From Methyloterricola oryzae (lineage in GTDB: Bacteria > Pseudomonadota > Gammaproteobacteria > Methylococcales > Methylococcaceae), in contig NZ_JYNS01000002.1 in NCBI RefSeq assembly GCF_000934725.1, positions 492,969-556,968 on the forward strand: a stretch of 64,000 nucleotides of DNA, in the 5' to 3' direction. Below the pieces are notes generated by a model. The model ran no database searches, was not told the origin of the DNA, and was given only the letters and a program-made list of their open reading frames with translations. Position numbers and translations under genes: made by a program. Positions 45,099 to 54,306 of this stretch are shown piece after piece. The number at the start of each line of letters is the position of its first letter. Position 1 is the stretch's first letter.

Positions 45099-46607
45099 AT
45101 GTTCTTCGGTTTCGCCAAAACCCATTCATTCCATTTCGCCGCAGGCCCAGGCAATCGAGCAAAGGCTCACCGGTCTCGCCTTGCCGGCCTGATACTGCTG
45201 CACCTGTGTCTGCTCGGCGGCTGCGCCGGGCCAGGACTCCCCAGCCTGCCACCCGATCCGCAGGAATACATGCCTGCCAGCCATTCCCGGCCCTGGCATC
45301 CACCGCGAGCGCCGATGAGCTGGGGGGAAACGGCAACCGCACCCTCCCTGCCCGCCGCCCCCGATGCACAGAAAACCTACGATCTGGCAGCCCTGATCGA
45401 TCTGGCTCAGGAAACCAATCCGCAGACACGGCAGGCCTGGGAGGAAGCCAAGGCGGCCGCCAGCCGGGCGGGCATCGCCGGGGCACGATTCCTTCCGTCC
45501 CTGGCCCTGGCGGGTTTTGGCGGCTATTCCCGCATCGAGAGCCGCACGGCCCTGGGACCGGTGTACACCGAAGGCCCTTCGCTGACCACGCGCCTGCTGC
45601 TCAACTGGACCTTGATGGACTTTGGGCGGCGCGACGCGGAGCTGGACAGCGCCATGCAGGAACTGCTGCGCTTCAACTGGCAGTTCAATCGCAAGCACCA
45701 GGAAATCGCCTACGCGGTGCAGCGCCACTATTATCGGACCGCGGCCCTGCAGGCCCGACTCCAGTCGGCCCAGGCCACGGTGACGACGGCCCAGTCAGTG
45801 CTTACCGCGGCCGATGTGCGCCTGAGCCACGGACTGGCGACGCGCTCCGACCTGCTCCTCGCCCGCCAGGAACTGGCGCGCGCGAATTTCGATCTGCAAA
45901 CCGCGCGGCGCGACCTCACCGACGAGCGAGCTGCGCTGGCGGAAGCCCTGGGTGTCTCGCCCGCGGCCCCGCTCAAGCTGGCTGAATGGTCGGAGCAGCC
46001 AGCGCCGCAGTTGCCGGACGCGGTGGAACAGGTCATGGACAGCGCCCTGCAGCAGCGTCCGGACCTGGCCGCCAAGCTGGCTGAATTGCGGGCGCGCGAG
46101 GCCGAGGTGCGGAAAGCCCAGAGCGCCTATCTCCCCACCATCGGCCTGGCCGCCTCCGTGGGCGGCACCGGAGGCAGCTTCCGACCCTCCGTCAATGCCC
46201 GCTCCTACGATTACGCTGAGCCGATTTACAACGCCTTTCTCACCTTCTCCTGGGATATTTTCGACGGTTATGCCCGCGAGCATGGCGTGCGGGAAGCCGA
46301 AGCACGGGCGGGGCAGGCAAAGGCCGAACTGGACAGCCAGCAGCTCAAAGCCCTGCGGGAGGTGTGGAAAGCCTACGCGGACGTCAAGGCGGCTCAACTG
46401 CAGATCAACTACGCGGAGGCGCTGGTGCAAACGGCCGAAGATGCCTATGCCGGCACCCTGGAGGGCTATCGCAGCGGCCTCAATAACATCGTCGAACTGC
46501 TGGCCGCCGAGCGCGATCTGTCGCAGGCGCGAACCACCCGCATCGACAGTCGCGCCGAATTGCTGACCGCATCCGCCGCCCTGGCTTTTGCCTCAGGAAG
46601 CAACTGA
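45099..46607 (+). CDS. TolC/NodT-type outer-membrane efflux lipoprotein
   Basis: A 502-residue outer-membrane factor. A lipoprotein signal ends with LLGGC near residue 42. Two repeats of a long helical barrel segment and strands follow (LAALIDLAQETNPQTRQAW at the first; ARAGQAKAELDSQQLKALREVW at the second). It completes a tripartite pump with the HlyD-type and FUSC genes that converge on it. In E. coli the matching gene mdtP lies in the same operon, whereas here it is on the opposite strand and overlaps the FUSC gene by 15 nt. Confidence 0.88.
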   Translation: MFFGFAKTHSFHFAAGPGNRAKAHRSRLAGLILLHLCLLGGCAGPGLPSLPPDPQEYMPASHSRPWHPPRAPMSWGETATAPSLPAAPDAQKTYDLAALIDLAQETNPQTRQAWEEAKAAASRAGIAGARFLPSLALAGFGGYSRIESRTALGPVYTEGPSLTTRLLLNWTLMDFGRRDAELDSAMQELLRFNWQFNRKHQEIAYAVQRHYYRTAALQARLQSAQATVTTAQSVLTAADVRLSHGLATRSDLLLARQELARANFDLQTARRDLTDERAALAEALGVSPAAPLKLAEWSEQPAPQLPDAVEQVMDSALQQRPDLAAKLAELRAREAEVRKAQSAYLPTIGLAASVGGTGGSFRPSVNARSYDYAEPIYNAFLTFSWDIFDGYAREHGVREAEARAGQAKAELDSQQLKALREVWKAYADVKAAQLQINYAEALVQTAEDAYAGTLEGYRSGLNNIVELLAAERDLSQARTTRIDSRAELLTASAALAFASGSN

Positions 46608-48776
46608 GCCGTCAGGACAAGTCGCCATCGCTGCCGGCATAGCCGTATCAGGCGCTGGCCACAGTTGCGCCAAGTCCTCCAGGAGCGGGACCAGTTCGCG
46701 CAGCAGCAAAGTCAATTCCCCCAGCGCCTGCCGGTCCGTCGAACCGAGACGCCGCAATCCAGCCTTGAATTCCACCGTGTCGAACCCCTCGCCCAGTCCT
46801 GGCGCACCGACAGCGGCACTCGCGCTTGCTTGCCCAGCCACCCGTTCCGCCAGCCCTTCCAGCGTCTCCGCCAGCAACTGATCCGCCCGGTTGACGTGCT
46901 GCCTGACTGAGTCCGGCCAGGCGGCCGGTTCCAGGCTCATGCGCCGCAGGCTGAGGAGCCGCGTGAGCATGCGCAGCCTCCGGTACAGGCGGCTGCTCCC
47001 GGCCACCCGTTGCGCGCGGGCATCGGCCAAGGCCGCGGGCAGCAGCGCCTTCTCCAGCAGCACATGGTCACGCAGGCCAAACAGGGCATCCACAGCCGGG
47101 ACCGTCCGCCGCAGGGCCGCCAGGCTTTCGGACGGCTTACCTGCCGCCGCGTGCCGATGCGCCTGCGCCAGGACACGGAGGCCTGCGGCCAGCTGGTTGC
47201 GCCACACGGGGTAGGCCTTTGCCGGCCACAGGTTCCATTCGAACAGATCCATCACCGCGACGCCGATCAGGACTCCCAACAGACGCGCCGTCGCCGGCTC
47301 GATATCGGTGCTGGGCGCGACGCTGTTGACCAGCACCAGGCTGAGGGCGATGCAGAATTGCATGCCCACGTAAGCGATCCGGCTGCCGCCCGCCTGTATC
47401 CAGGCTCCCAGGTAGTACAGCAGGCCGCACGCGAACAGGAAGGGCGCCACGCTCTCGGCATTGGGGACGAACAGGGCAATGGCGGCGAATGCGCCCAGTC
47501 CGCCGAGCAAGGCGCCGAGCGCGCGCAGCAGCGACTTGTTGACACTGGCGCCGGCACTGCCCGTGGCAACCGTCGCCGCGCTGAGCACGCTGGTCCAGGC
47601 GCCGGGCAATAGCAGGGCCTCCGCGATCACCGTGCACAGGGAAATGGCGAGGGCGACCCGCAAGCCGAACCGGACGGCATCTCGCTTGACCAGCGCACCC
47701 TTGGCAACAAAGATGGGCTGACGCGGACCCGAGCTTTTCGGGATCCGACCAGCAAGTTTCGATCGCGGTCGACTCGCTTCTTCTCTGATGACGTGCAAGG
47801 CGCGCTTGATCTCTCCCAGCTCCCTGCGGAACTCGGGCGAAGGGATTTCAGGAGCTAACTGAGCCTCCGGGTCGTGTTCCTGTGCGGGCCGGGCACGGCC
47901 GGCGAGGCTGGCGCGGGTTTGCTCGCTCGTCCGCAACAGCGCGGCCAAGCCATCAAGCTCGGCCGGAGAAAGCGGTTCCGCCCGGTATTCGATCCAGTGG
48001 CCCAGCCGCAGCACCGCCATGCCCAGCAATTCCACCGCCTCGACCACGCCTCGCCCCGATCCAGCCTCATCCGGGTCGGACTCCAGGGCGCTCAAACCTT
48101 CCAGCGCGAGTTCCAGCCGTTCGCTGGCATGGCGCCAGTGCGACGCCTTCCTGGCGCTGGCATACTGCTGGAGCGCCCACTCCGCCATGCGCAGCAGATC
48201 CACCAGATCGCGCCGCAGGTCTTGTTCCTGCTGCCGAGGCCACAAACAGGCCTGCCCCGCTCCGCCCAGCAGACAGCCCAGCGCCACCAACCCGATGCGC
48301 CACAGGTCCTTTTCGATGCCCAGGGCAGGATCGACCACATAACCGGGCACGATCATCAGGAAGGTCATCACGCCGATCATGAAGACATAGGGGATGCGGG
48401 TGGCCTGATAGCAGAACATGCCGGCCAAGACCACCGCGGCTTGCAATGGCAGCAGCAACCAGGGCTGGTCCGGCACCATGACGATGACGACCAGCGCGGC
48501 CAGGCCGCCCGCCAGGGTTCCCAGCAAGCGCTCCCAGGCCTTGCGCCAGGCGGCCTCGGGGCTGGCTCCCTGCATGACCACGAATAGGGTCACCAGCAGA
48601 AATTCCCCTTCCGGAATCTTCAGGGTGAAGATGAGCAGCACGGAAGCCACGCTCAACAGCGCCATGCGCGCGGCCTGCCGCCTGCGGAGCGAGGTGGGCC
48701 CGAGTTGCAGGCGCAGAAAACGGCCCAGCCAGCGCTCCCAACTCAGGTCCGCCGGCCGGGCAGCGTTGAGCTCCAT
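46593..48776 (-). CDS. mdtO: FUSC-family inner-membrane exporter (MdtO/AaeB-like)
   Basis: A 727-residue protein with two FUSC units, each of about six membrane helices (about 25-195 and 365-525) separated by cytoplasmic domains. It is similar in size and layout to MdtO and AaeB, which export aromatic acids and dyes. It is the third gene of a YtcA-HlyD-FUSC set; the spacing to the HlyD-type gene is 8 nt. Export of aromatic compounds is inferred from the family. Confidence 0.85.
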   Translation of the reverse strand: MELNAARPADLSWERWLGRFLRLQLGPTSLRRRQAARMALLSVASVLLIFTLKIPEGEFLLVTLFVVMQGASPEAAWRKAWERLLGTLAGGLAALVVIVMVPDQPWLLLPLQAAVVLAGMFCYQATRIPYVFMIGVMTFLMIVPGYVVDPALGIEKDLWRIGLVALGCLLGGAGQACLWPRQQEQDLRRDLVDLLRMAEWALQQYASARKASHWRHASERLELALEGLSALESDPDEAGSGRGVVEAVELLGMAVLRLGHWIEYRAEPLSPAELDGLAALLRTSEQTRASLAGRARPAQEHDPEAQLAPEIPSPEFRRELGEIKRALHVIREEASRPRSKLAGRIPKSSGPRQPIFVAKGALVKRDAVRFGLRVALAISLCTVIAEALLLPGAWTSVLSAATVATGSAGASVNKSLLRALGALLGGLGAFAAIALFVPNAESVAPFLFACGLLYYLGAWIQAGGSRIAYVGMQFCIALSLVLVNSVAPSTDIEPATARLLGVLIGVAVMDLFEWNLWPAKAYPVWRNQLAAGLRVLAQAHRHAAAGKPSESLAALRRTVPAVDALFGLRDHVLLEKALLPAALADARAQRVAGSSRLYRRLRMLTRLLSLRRMSLEPAAWPDSVRQHVNRADQLLAETLEGLAERVAGQASASAAVGAPGLGEGFDTVEFKAGLRRLGSTDRQALGELTLLLRELVPLLEDLAQLWPAPDTAMPAAMATCPDGSVAS

Positions 48777-48784
48777 ATCCGATC

Positions 48785-49813
48785 TCAGGGCGAATCCGGC
48801 TTGGCGCCGGCCGTGATGGTCACCACCGCGCTCATGCCCATGCGGAACGGGTGTTCCGCGTCCACCGCATCCAGCCGGACCCGCACCGGGATGCGCTGGG
48901 CCAGGCGCACCCAGTTGAGGGTGGGCTGCACCCGGGGCAGGCCCTGCACCATGGCCCCGTCGCCCTCGTAGATCGCCCAGCCCACGCCTTCCACTGTGCC
49001 GCGAAAGCGCCGCTTGGGGTAGCTGAGCAGCGAGACCTCCGCTTGCATCCCCGGGCGAATGGATTCCAGGTAGGTCTCCTGGAAGTTGGCCATGACATAC
49101 CAGTCGCGCGCGTCCACCAGGGTGAAGACCGGCTGGCCGGCGCGGGCGTATTCACCCACGGAGAAATTCAGGTTGTTGACCAGACCGTCGAAGGGCGCGC
49201 GCACGTGGCAGTAGTCCAGATTCAGCTGCGCCTGGCGCACCGCGTTGTCCGCCAGTTGCAACCGCGCGTTGACGTCATTGGCTTCGGCCAGCAGGCGTTC
49301 CTGCCGCGTCAGTTCGTCCTTGGCCTTTTGGTGTGCGGCGGCGCTGGAACGCTGGTGGGTCAGCGCCTCCTCGTACTTGTCCCTGGTCACGAACTGGCCC
49401 GCCAGCAGATTGCTCAACCGGCGCGCATGGCCGCCCGCGAAACCTGCCTCGACTTCCGTCCTGTGCACTTCGGCGCGCGCGGACGCAATCGCCGCGTTGA
49501 TCGCCTCCACCTCGCTGGCCGCCAACTGCCGTGCCGCTTGCGCCCGCTCCAGTTCCAGCTGAAAGGGACGCGGGTCCACCACGAAGAGCAGATCGCCCTC
49601 GCGAACGCGCTGATTATCCACCACCTTCAGTTCCAGCAGCGGCCCGCTCACATGGGGCGCAATTCCCACCAAATTGGCCCGCACCATGGCGTCATCGGTG
49701 CGCGGCTCGCGATATCCGATCCAGGTTACGTAAAAGCCCACTGCCAGGGCGGCGGCCACGATGGCGAGGCTCAGCAAACGGCCAATCCAGCGTCTGTCGG
49801 GCCAGGCATTCAT
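48785..49813 (-). CDS. mdtN: HlyD-family membrane fusion protein (MdtN-like)
   Basis: A 342-residue periplasmic adaptor anchored by an N-terminal helix (SLAIVAAALAVGFYVTWIGY). A biotinyl-lipoyl-like half (VDNQRVREGDLLFVVDPRPF), a coiled-coil hairpin (about 85-190) and the second lipoyl half (VRAPFDGLVNNLNF) follow. It bridges the FUSC exporter and the TolC-type channel. It lies between the YtcA-like and FUSC genes with 10- and 8-nt gaps. Confidence 0.88.
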   Translation of the reverse strand: MNAWPDRRWIGRLLSLAIVAAALAVGFYVTWIGYREPRTDDAMVRANLVGIAPHVSGPLLELKVVDNQRVREGDLLFVVDPRPFQLELERAQAARQLAASEVEAINAAIASARAEVHRTEVEAGFAGGHARRLSNLLAGQFVTRDKYEEALTHQRSSAAAHQKAKDELTRQERLLAEANDVNARLQLADNAVRQAQLNLDYCHVRAPFDGLVNNLNFSVGEYARAGQPVFTLVDARDWYVMANFQETYLESIRPGMQAEVSLLSYPKRRFRGTVEGVGWAIYEGDGAMVQGLPRVQPTLNWVRLAQRIPVRVRLDAVDAEHPFRMGMSAVVTITAGAKPDSP

Positions 49814-49823
49814 CGGCGCCCCC

Positions 49824-50093
49824 TCAATTGCGAAACAGCAGCAGCCAGGACAGACATGCCATCAGCAGCGCCAGGCTGGGGTAGACCAGGAGCAACGGGG
49901 CCATGTGTTCTTCCAACTCGGTCAATGCGAAGACCAGGCGCAGGCCAGCCGCTATCGCGACACCCAGCAACAGGCAGATGAGCCAGGCGGGAAAGAAGGA
50001 ACCGTAGACATTGACCACCGGGTCGCAGCCTCCGGCCAGGGCCGCGAAGGCCAACGCGCCGGTCAGCCGGGCCGCGGAAGGGAGCTCTGGCAT
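49824..50093 (-). CDS. YtcA-like small inner-membrane lipoprotein
   Basis: An 89-residue protein. A lipoprotein signal ends in LAGGC, followed by VVNVYGSFFPAWLICLL and a second helix near the C-terminus. In E. coli, YtcA sits in front of mdtNOP, the same order as here, and this supports the call. The start at 50093 gives a normal lipoprotein signal; a GTG at 50162 with AGGGA upstream would add 23 residues. Confidence 0.7.
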   Translation of the reverse strand: MPELPSAARLTGALAFAALAGGCDPVVNVYGSFFPAWLICLLLGVAIAAGLRLVFALTELEEHMAPLLLVYPSLALLMACLSWLLLFRN

Positions 50094-50334
50094 GGCGGCA
50101 GATTGGAAAGAACCGCGTCGGTTTGAGAAAGACTCGGATTGACGGGAAGCGCGCTTGCTCACCGGTGATTCCCTGCGGAGGAAAGGCGTGACGCAAAGCC
50201 TACCATAAGTGCGCTACAGACGTGTGCCACTCGTGAGAGGGCCTGCTGCGCGGCAGAAAACCGGTGATGGCAACCGTGCCTCAGGTTTATACTCGCTCCT
50301 CCGCACCAGAGCCTGCAGTGATAAGGATGTACGC

Positions 50335-52851
50335 ATGAGCACGAAGTTTCCTCCCTCCGCATTCGCCATTCGTTTGGCCCTCGCGCTTTTGCCGGGCACC
50401 TTCTTCCATGCCCAGGCAACCGCCGCACAGGCGGAGGCTTGGATTGCCGTGGGCGGAAAGTCGGGCGGTAAAACCGTCGTCCATATTCTGGAAGTACGCT
50501 CAGCACGGCTGAAGTTCTCGATCAGCTCACTCGGCTCCGCTTTCAAGCGCGGAGTAACCGTCGCCGTGGGCGACGTCAATGGCGATGGAACACCCGATGT
50601 CATCGCCGCGCCCGCCAAAGGCGGCCGTCCACTGGTGAGAGTCTTCGATGGCGCGACCGGCGCGCCGATGGCCGGCGCAGTCGGCCGTTTCCCGGCATTT
50701 CCTTCGAGCTATCGAGGCGGTTTCAACCTCGCCAGCGGCGATGTGAATGGCGACGGCGCGGCCGACATCATCGCCGGAGCCGGGGCCGGCGACCCACCGC
50801 GCGTGCGCGTATTCAGCGGCAAGGACGGTTCGCTGCTGGCGGATTTCCTGGCCTTCGATCCGGGTTTTCGCGGCGGTGTCCGGGTTACCAGCGGGGATTT
50901 CAGGCGCCGGCTGAAGGCGGACATCGTTGCGGCGCCGGGTATAGGCGGGACTCCGAGAATCAAGGTCTTCTCGGCGGACGATCAAAGCGAACTGGCGAAT
51001 TACCTGGCATTTGGGCGGAGTTTCCGGGGCGGCGTCTACGTCTCGACCGGGGACATGAACCACGACGGCACCGTCGATCTGGTACTGGGCGCCGGCAAAG
51101 GCGGACGGGGCCGCGTCAAGGTGCATTCCGGCTTGACGCAGACGCCCCTGCTCGACTTCAAGCCAACCGAGGCGGGGACCCATGACATCCACGGCATCAC
51201 CGCCGCCGATGCGGACGGCGACGGCTTCGATGACCTGCTGCTGTCGCGGCAAACGGGCGTAGCTTCCCGAATCGAAGCGAGAGCCGGCCGCGACGGACAA
51301 CTCTTGGCTTGGCCGGACTCATCCGACGCCCTGCCCGGCACCGTCTACTCGCTGTCCGGTAGCATGGAGCATGGGCGCGGAACCAATTTTGCCTTGACAG
51401 CGCAGGTGACCAACGAGATCGACCCGGTCGAGCGCCTGGCCCGCTACATTCCGGCCGATGCGGAGCACGCGGACGGCCAGTATGTGGCCGTCAGCTCAGG
51501 GGACATCGCGGCGGGCAAGCACGTCTACGTCATCACCCACGGCTGGGCCCCCGGCTACCGCGATTGGGTCGATGCGTATTTGCCTGGGCATGTACTCAAG
51601 TGGTGGGAGACCGCCGGATTCGGGGGGAGCTATCCGGCACCCAGTCCGGACCCGGGCCCCGCGTCGATCTGGATGTTCACGGCGATTTCGCAGGCCGGCA
51701 TTCCCATCGCGCCCGCCGGCGGACTGGCCGCGCAGATCGTCCAGGCCGATCCGGATGCGGTGGTCCTGGCCTACAGCTGGCTCGACGACTCGGCAACCAC
51801 GTCCACCCTGAGCAACAGCATCCCCGAGCAGGCTTATCTCTCCGAGGCCCTGACCAACGTCAATGGCGCTCGCCTGGCGTCGGCACTGAACACCGTCCTG
51901 GGGCAGGCATACGCGGGGCAGCTTCATCTGCTCGGGCACAGTCACGGCAGCAAGGTGGCGACGCTGGCTGCCGTCGGACTCAAGCAACAAGGCGGCCCTT
52001 CCGTTCAGCAATTGACCGTGTTCGACTCGCCCGAGTCCGAGGTGTCCGATGAAGGGAGCGCGACGAACTACCTCTGGCACTTCTTCCCGCAGTTAGCCAT
52101 ATCCAAGACCCCCGGAAACGGGACCTTCATCGACAACTACTTTTCCGCCTTCGGCATCGCCTACCAGCCCATGCAGATCGACGGCAGCTCGCCCTTGGGC
52201 GACCTGATCGATACCCAACTCTACGCCTATCCATATTCCTCATTCGACCTGAGTGACTGGCACGCCTATCCGCCGGCCTGGTACGCGCAAGCCAATAGCC
52301 AGCCCTGCAGCGGTTCCAGTAACGGAGGCCTTGCCTGGTCGCCATTGCTCGGCGGCGATCCATCGGCGCTGCCACCGGCCTGGGAGCAGTCCTGGAGCCG
52401 GTTTGATTACAGTGCCGCAATTCAGGCCTGCCTGGAGCAACCGTCTTTCACGCTGACACCCTCGGTGACCTTCGACAGCTTGGTCATCAATGATGCGGAC
52501 TTGCCGAACAATCCTGCGGTCAGCACGATTCAGCTCGGCTTGGGAACAGGCCAAGATGCCCAATTCGATGGCACCTACAGCAAGAACAGCAACTGGTCGG
52601 GTATTTCCTTCGATTACACATTCTCCGGAAGCGGTCAGGGCATCCTCAAGATACAGATCAACGACTATCTGGCCTATTACGTGGACAGCCAATATCTGCA
52701 GCCGGGGGCCACACAACATGCCACCCTCAATATCGGCTGGCCCAGCGCCGACCAGGCGATCTCGGTCATCCTGCTGGCACCGGATGGCACAGCCAGCAAT
52801 GCGCAGGTAAGCCTGGGCAACTTCAGGCAGTTCGACGTTTCCAAACTGTAA
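50335..52851 (+). CDS. FG-GAP propeller fused to alpha/beta-hydrolase, exported
   Basis: An 838-residue exported protein with a signal peptide (LALALLPGTFFHAQATAA). Residues about 45-330 hold at least five FG-GAP/VCBS-type calcium-loop repeats (DVNGDGTPDVI, DVNGDGAADII, DMNHDGTVDLV, DADGDGFDDLL), as in integrin-like beta-propellers. The second half is a lipase-like alpha/beta-hydrolase with nucleophile elbow GHSHG (S536) and YVITHGWAPGY. A C-terminal beta-domain (about 700-838) is unassigned. AAGGA precedes the ATG. Calcium-dependent extracellular esterase or lipase is the likely role. Confidence 0.8.
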   Translation: MSTKFPPSAFAIRLALALLPGTFFHAQATAAQAEAWIAVGGKSGGKTVVHILEVRSARLKFSISSLGSAFKRGVTVAVGDVNGDGTPDVIAAPAKGGRPLVRVFDGATGAPMAGAVGRFPAFPSSYRGGFNLASGDVNGDGAADIIAGAGAGDPPRVRVFSGKDGSLLADFLAFDPGFRGGVRVTSGDFRRRLKADIVAAPGIGGTPRIKVFSADDQSELANYLAFGRSFRGGVYVSTGDMNHDGTVDLVLGAGKGGRGRVKVHSGLTQTPLLDFKPTEAGTHDIHGITAADADGDGFDDLLLSRQTGVASRIEARAGRDGQLLAWPDSSDALPGTVYSLSGSMEHGRGTNFALTAQVTNEIDPVERLARYIPADAEHADGQYVAVSSGDIAAGKHVYVITHGWAPGYRDWVDAYLPGHVLKWWETAGFGGSYPAPSPDPGPASIWMFTAISQAGIPIAPAGGLAAQIVQADPDAVVLAYSWLDDSATTSTLSNSIPEQAYLSEALTNVNGARLASALNTVLGQAYAGQLHLLGHSHGSKVATLAAVGLKQQGGPSVQQLTVFDSPESEVSDEGSATNYLWHFFPQLAISKTPGNGTFIDNYFSAFGIAYQPMQIDGSSPLGDLIDTQLYAYPYSSFDLSDWHAYPPAWYAQANSQPCSGSSNGGLAWSPLLGGDPSALPPAWEQSWSRFDYSAAIQACLEQPSFTLTPSVTFDSLVINDADLPNNPAVSTIQLGLGTGQDAQFDGTYSKNSNWSGISFDYTFSGSGQGILKIQINDYLAYYVDSQYLQPGATQHATLNIGWPSADQAISVILLAPDGTASNAQVSLGNFRQFDVSKL

Positions 52852-52916
52852 ACAGCCATGCACTGCCTCAACACGCCGTCCACTCGAGATCGGCACACAC
52901 CGCGACCAGTTTCGCC

Positions 52917-54146
52917 ATGTCACGCATCCTGATCCTGGGCGGCGGCTTCGCGGGGCTGGCGAGCGCCATGGCGGCCGCCCGCAAGCGCGATGAACTGGGC
53001 CTTGGCCCCGATGAGCTGGAACTGACCCTGGTCAATCGCGACGCGTACCACAGCATCCGAGTGCGTAACTACGAAGCGGACCTTTCCCAGGCGCGCGTAG
53101 AACTGGATGCCGTGCTCGGCCCCATCGGCGTGGGGCGCATCGAAGGCGAAATCAGCGCTATCGACGTGGCGCGGCAACAGGTCACTGTTCTCCAGCAGGG
53201 CGGACCGAGCAAGCTTGCCTACGACCGTCTGATTTTGGCGTTGGGCAGCGAACTGGCGCGACCCGAGCACCCGGAGTTAGCGGCACGGGTATTCGACGTG
53301 GACACCTACCCGGCCGCTTTGCGTCTGACCGAGCACCTGCACCAACTTCCCACTCGCGCGGATGCGCCGGGCCGCTTCACTGCGATCGTGGTGGGATCGG
53401 GGGCAACCGGCGTGGAACTGGCTGCGGAGCTACCCCAGCGGCTGCAGGGGATCGCCGCGGCCTGCGGAGCCGAAAGCGCCGTGCGCGTCATCCTCCTCGA
53501 CCGCGGCCCTCGGCTTTTTTCCGGCATGGGCGAGGCCGCCCGCACCGTGATTGAAGAGGCGCTGGCTGGCCTGGGCGTCGAAATCCTGCTCGGTCGGGAG
53601 ATCGTCGCCTTTACCGAAGCGGGCGTGCGACTGGATTCCGGGGAAGACCTGCCCGCCGCCACGGTCGTCTGGTGCGCGGGCATGCGCGCCAGCCCGCTCA
53701 CCGCTCACCTGGCCTTCCCTACCGATGCCCTGGGACGGCTAGCTACCGACGCCTACCTCAGGGTTCAGGGTCTGCCCCATTGCTTTGCCCCAGGCGACAT
53801 GGGCTGGGCAGACACGGGCGACGGCCACACCACGCTCATGTCCTGCCAGCACAGTCGCCAGACCGGGCGCTACGCGGGACATAACGCGGTCTGCGACCTG
53901 CTCGGAATGCCCATGCTGCCCCTGCAACTGGCGCCCTATGTCACCGTCGTCGACCTGGGGCCTGCGGGTGCGGTCTATACCGAGGGCTGGGAGCGTCGCC
54001 TGGTCGCTTCGGGCGAGGCGGCGAAAAAGACCAAGCAGACCATCAACCGGCAACGCATCTACCCTCCCCTGTCGGGACTGCGCGAAGAGATCCTGGCAGC
54101 CGGCTCCATCGCCCCGGTGCAGCCGCCTGCCATCAAACGCAACTAG
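52917..54146 (+). CDS. NDH-2-like FAD/NAD(P) oxidoreductase
   Basis: A 409-residue flavoprotein. The N-terminal FAD motif is ILILGGGFAGLAS and the NAD(P) motif is IVVGSGATGVELAAE. CFAPGDMGW is the third FAD-contact motif. The layout fits type II NADH dehydrogenase-like oxidoreductases. A C-terminal amphipathic membrane helix is not obvious, so the electron acceptor is uncertain. It lies on the same strand as the acetoin operon, 160 bp upstream, and could recycle NADH, although a separate promoter is likely. Confidence 0.82.
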   Translation: MSRILILGGGFAGLASAMAAARKRDELGLGPDELELTLVNRDAYHSIRVRNYEADLSQARVELDAVLGPIGVGRIEGEISAIDVARQQVTVLQQGGPSKLAYDRLILALGSELARPEHPELAARVFDVDTYPAALRLTEHLHQLPTRADAPGRFTAIVVGSGATGVELAAELPQRLQGIAAACGAESAVRVILLDRGPRLFSGMGEAARTVIEEALAGLGVEILLGREIVAFTEAGVRLDSGEDLPAATVVWCAGMRASPLTAHLAFPTDALGRLATDAYLRVQGLPHCFAPGDMGWADTGDGHTTLMSCQHSRQTGRYAGHNAVCDLLGMPMLPLQLAPYVTVVDLGPAGAVYTEGWERRLVASGEAAKKTKQTINRQRIYPPLSGLREEILAAGSIAPVQPPAIKRN

Positions 54147-54306
54147 TGGCCCTTGACCCAGCACGCGGGACGCGAACAAGGCTGGACATGTCTCGCCTTC
54201 CTGCGCTTTACTAAGCCCGCCGGCAGGCCGCGCGCATCCGCAAGGACAATCAGCTTTCGATGCGGACCACGGAACCGGCCCCACCTTCAGGAAAGCAGGT
54301 GACACT

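Noticed and set aside
44861..45985. A 374-codon plus-strand open frame overlapping the TolC-type gene
   Set aside because: Low-complexity Arg/Pro/Gly composition, no ribosome site and no domain; the TolC frame over the same DNA is well supported.
50209..50334. Longer N-terminus for the FG-GAP/hydrolase gene
   Set aside because: The ATG at 50335 has AAGGA at good spacing and starts a proper signal peptide; the upstream extension lacks both.
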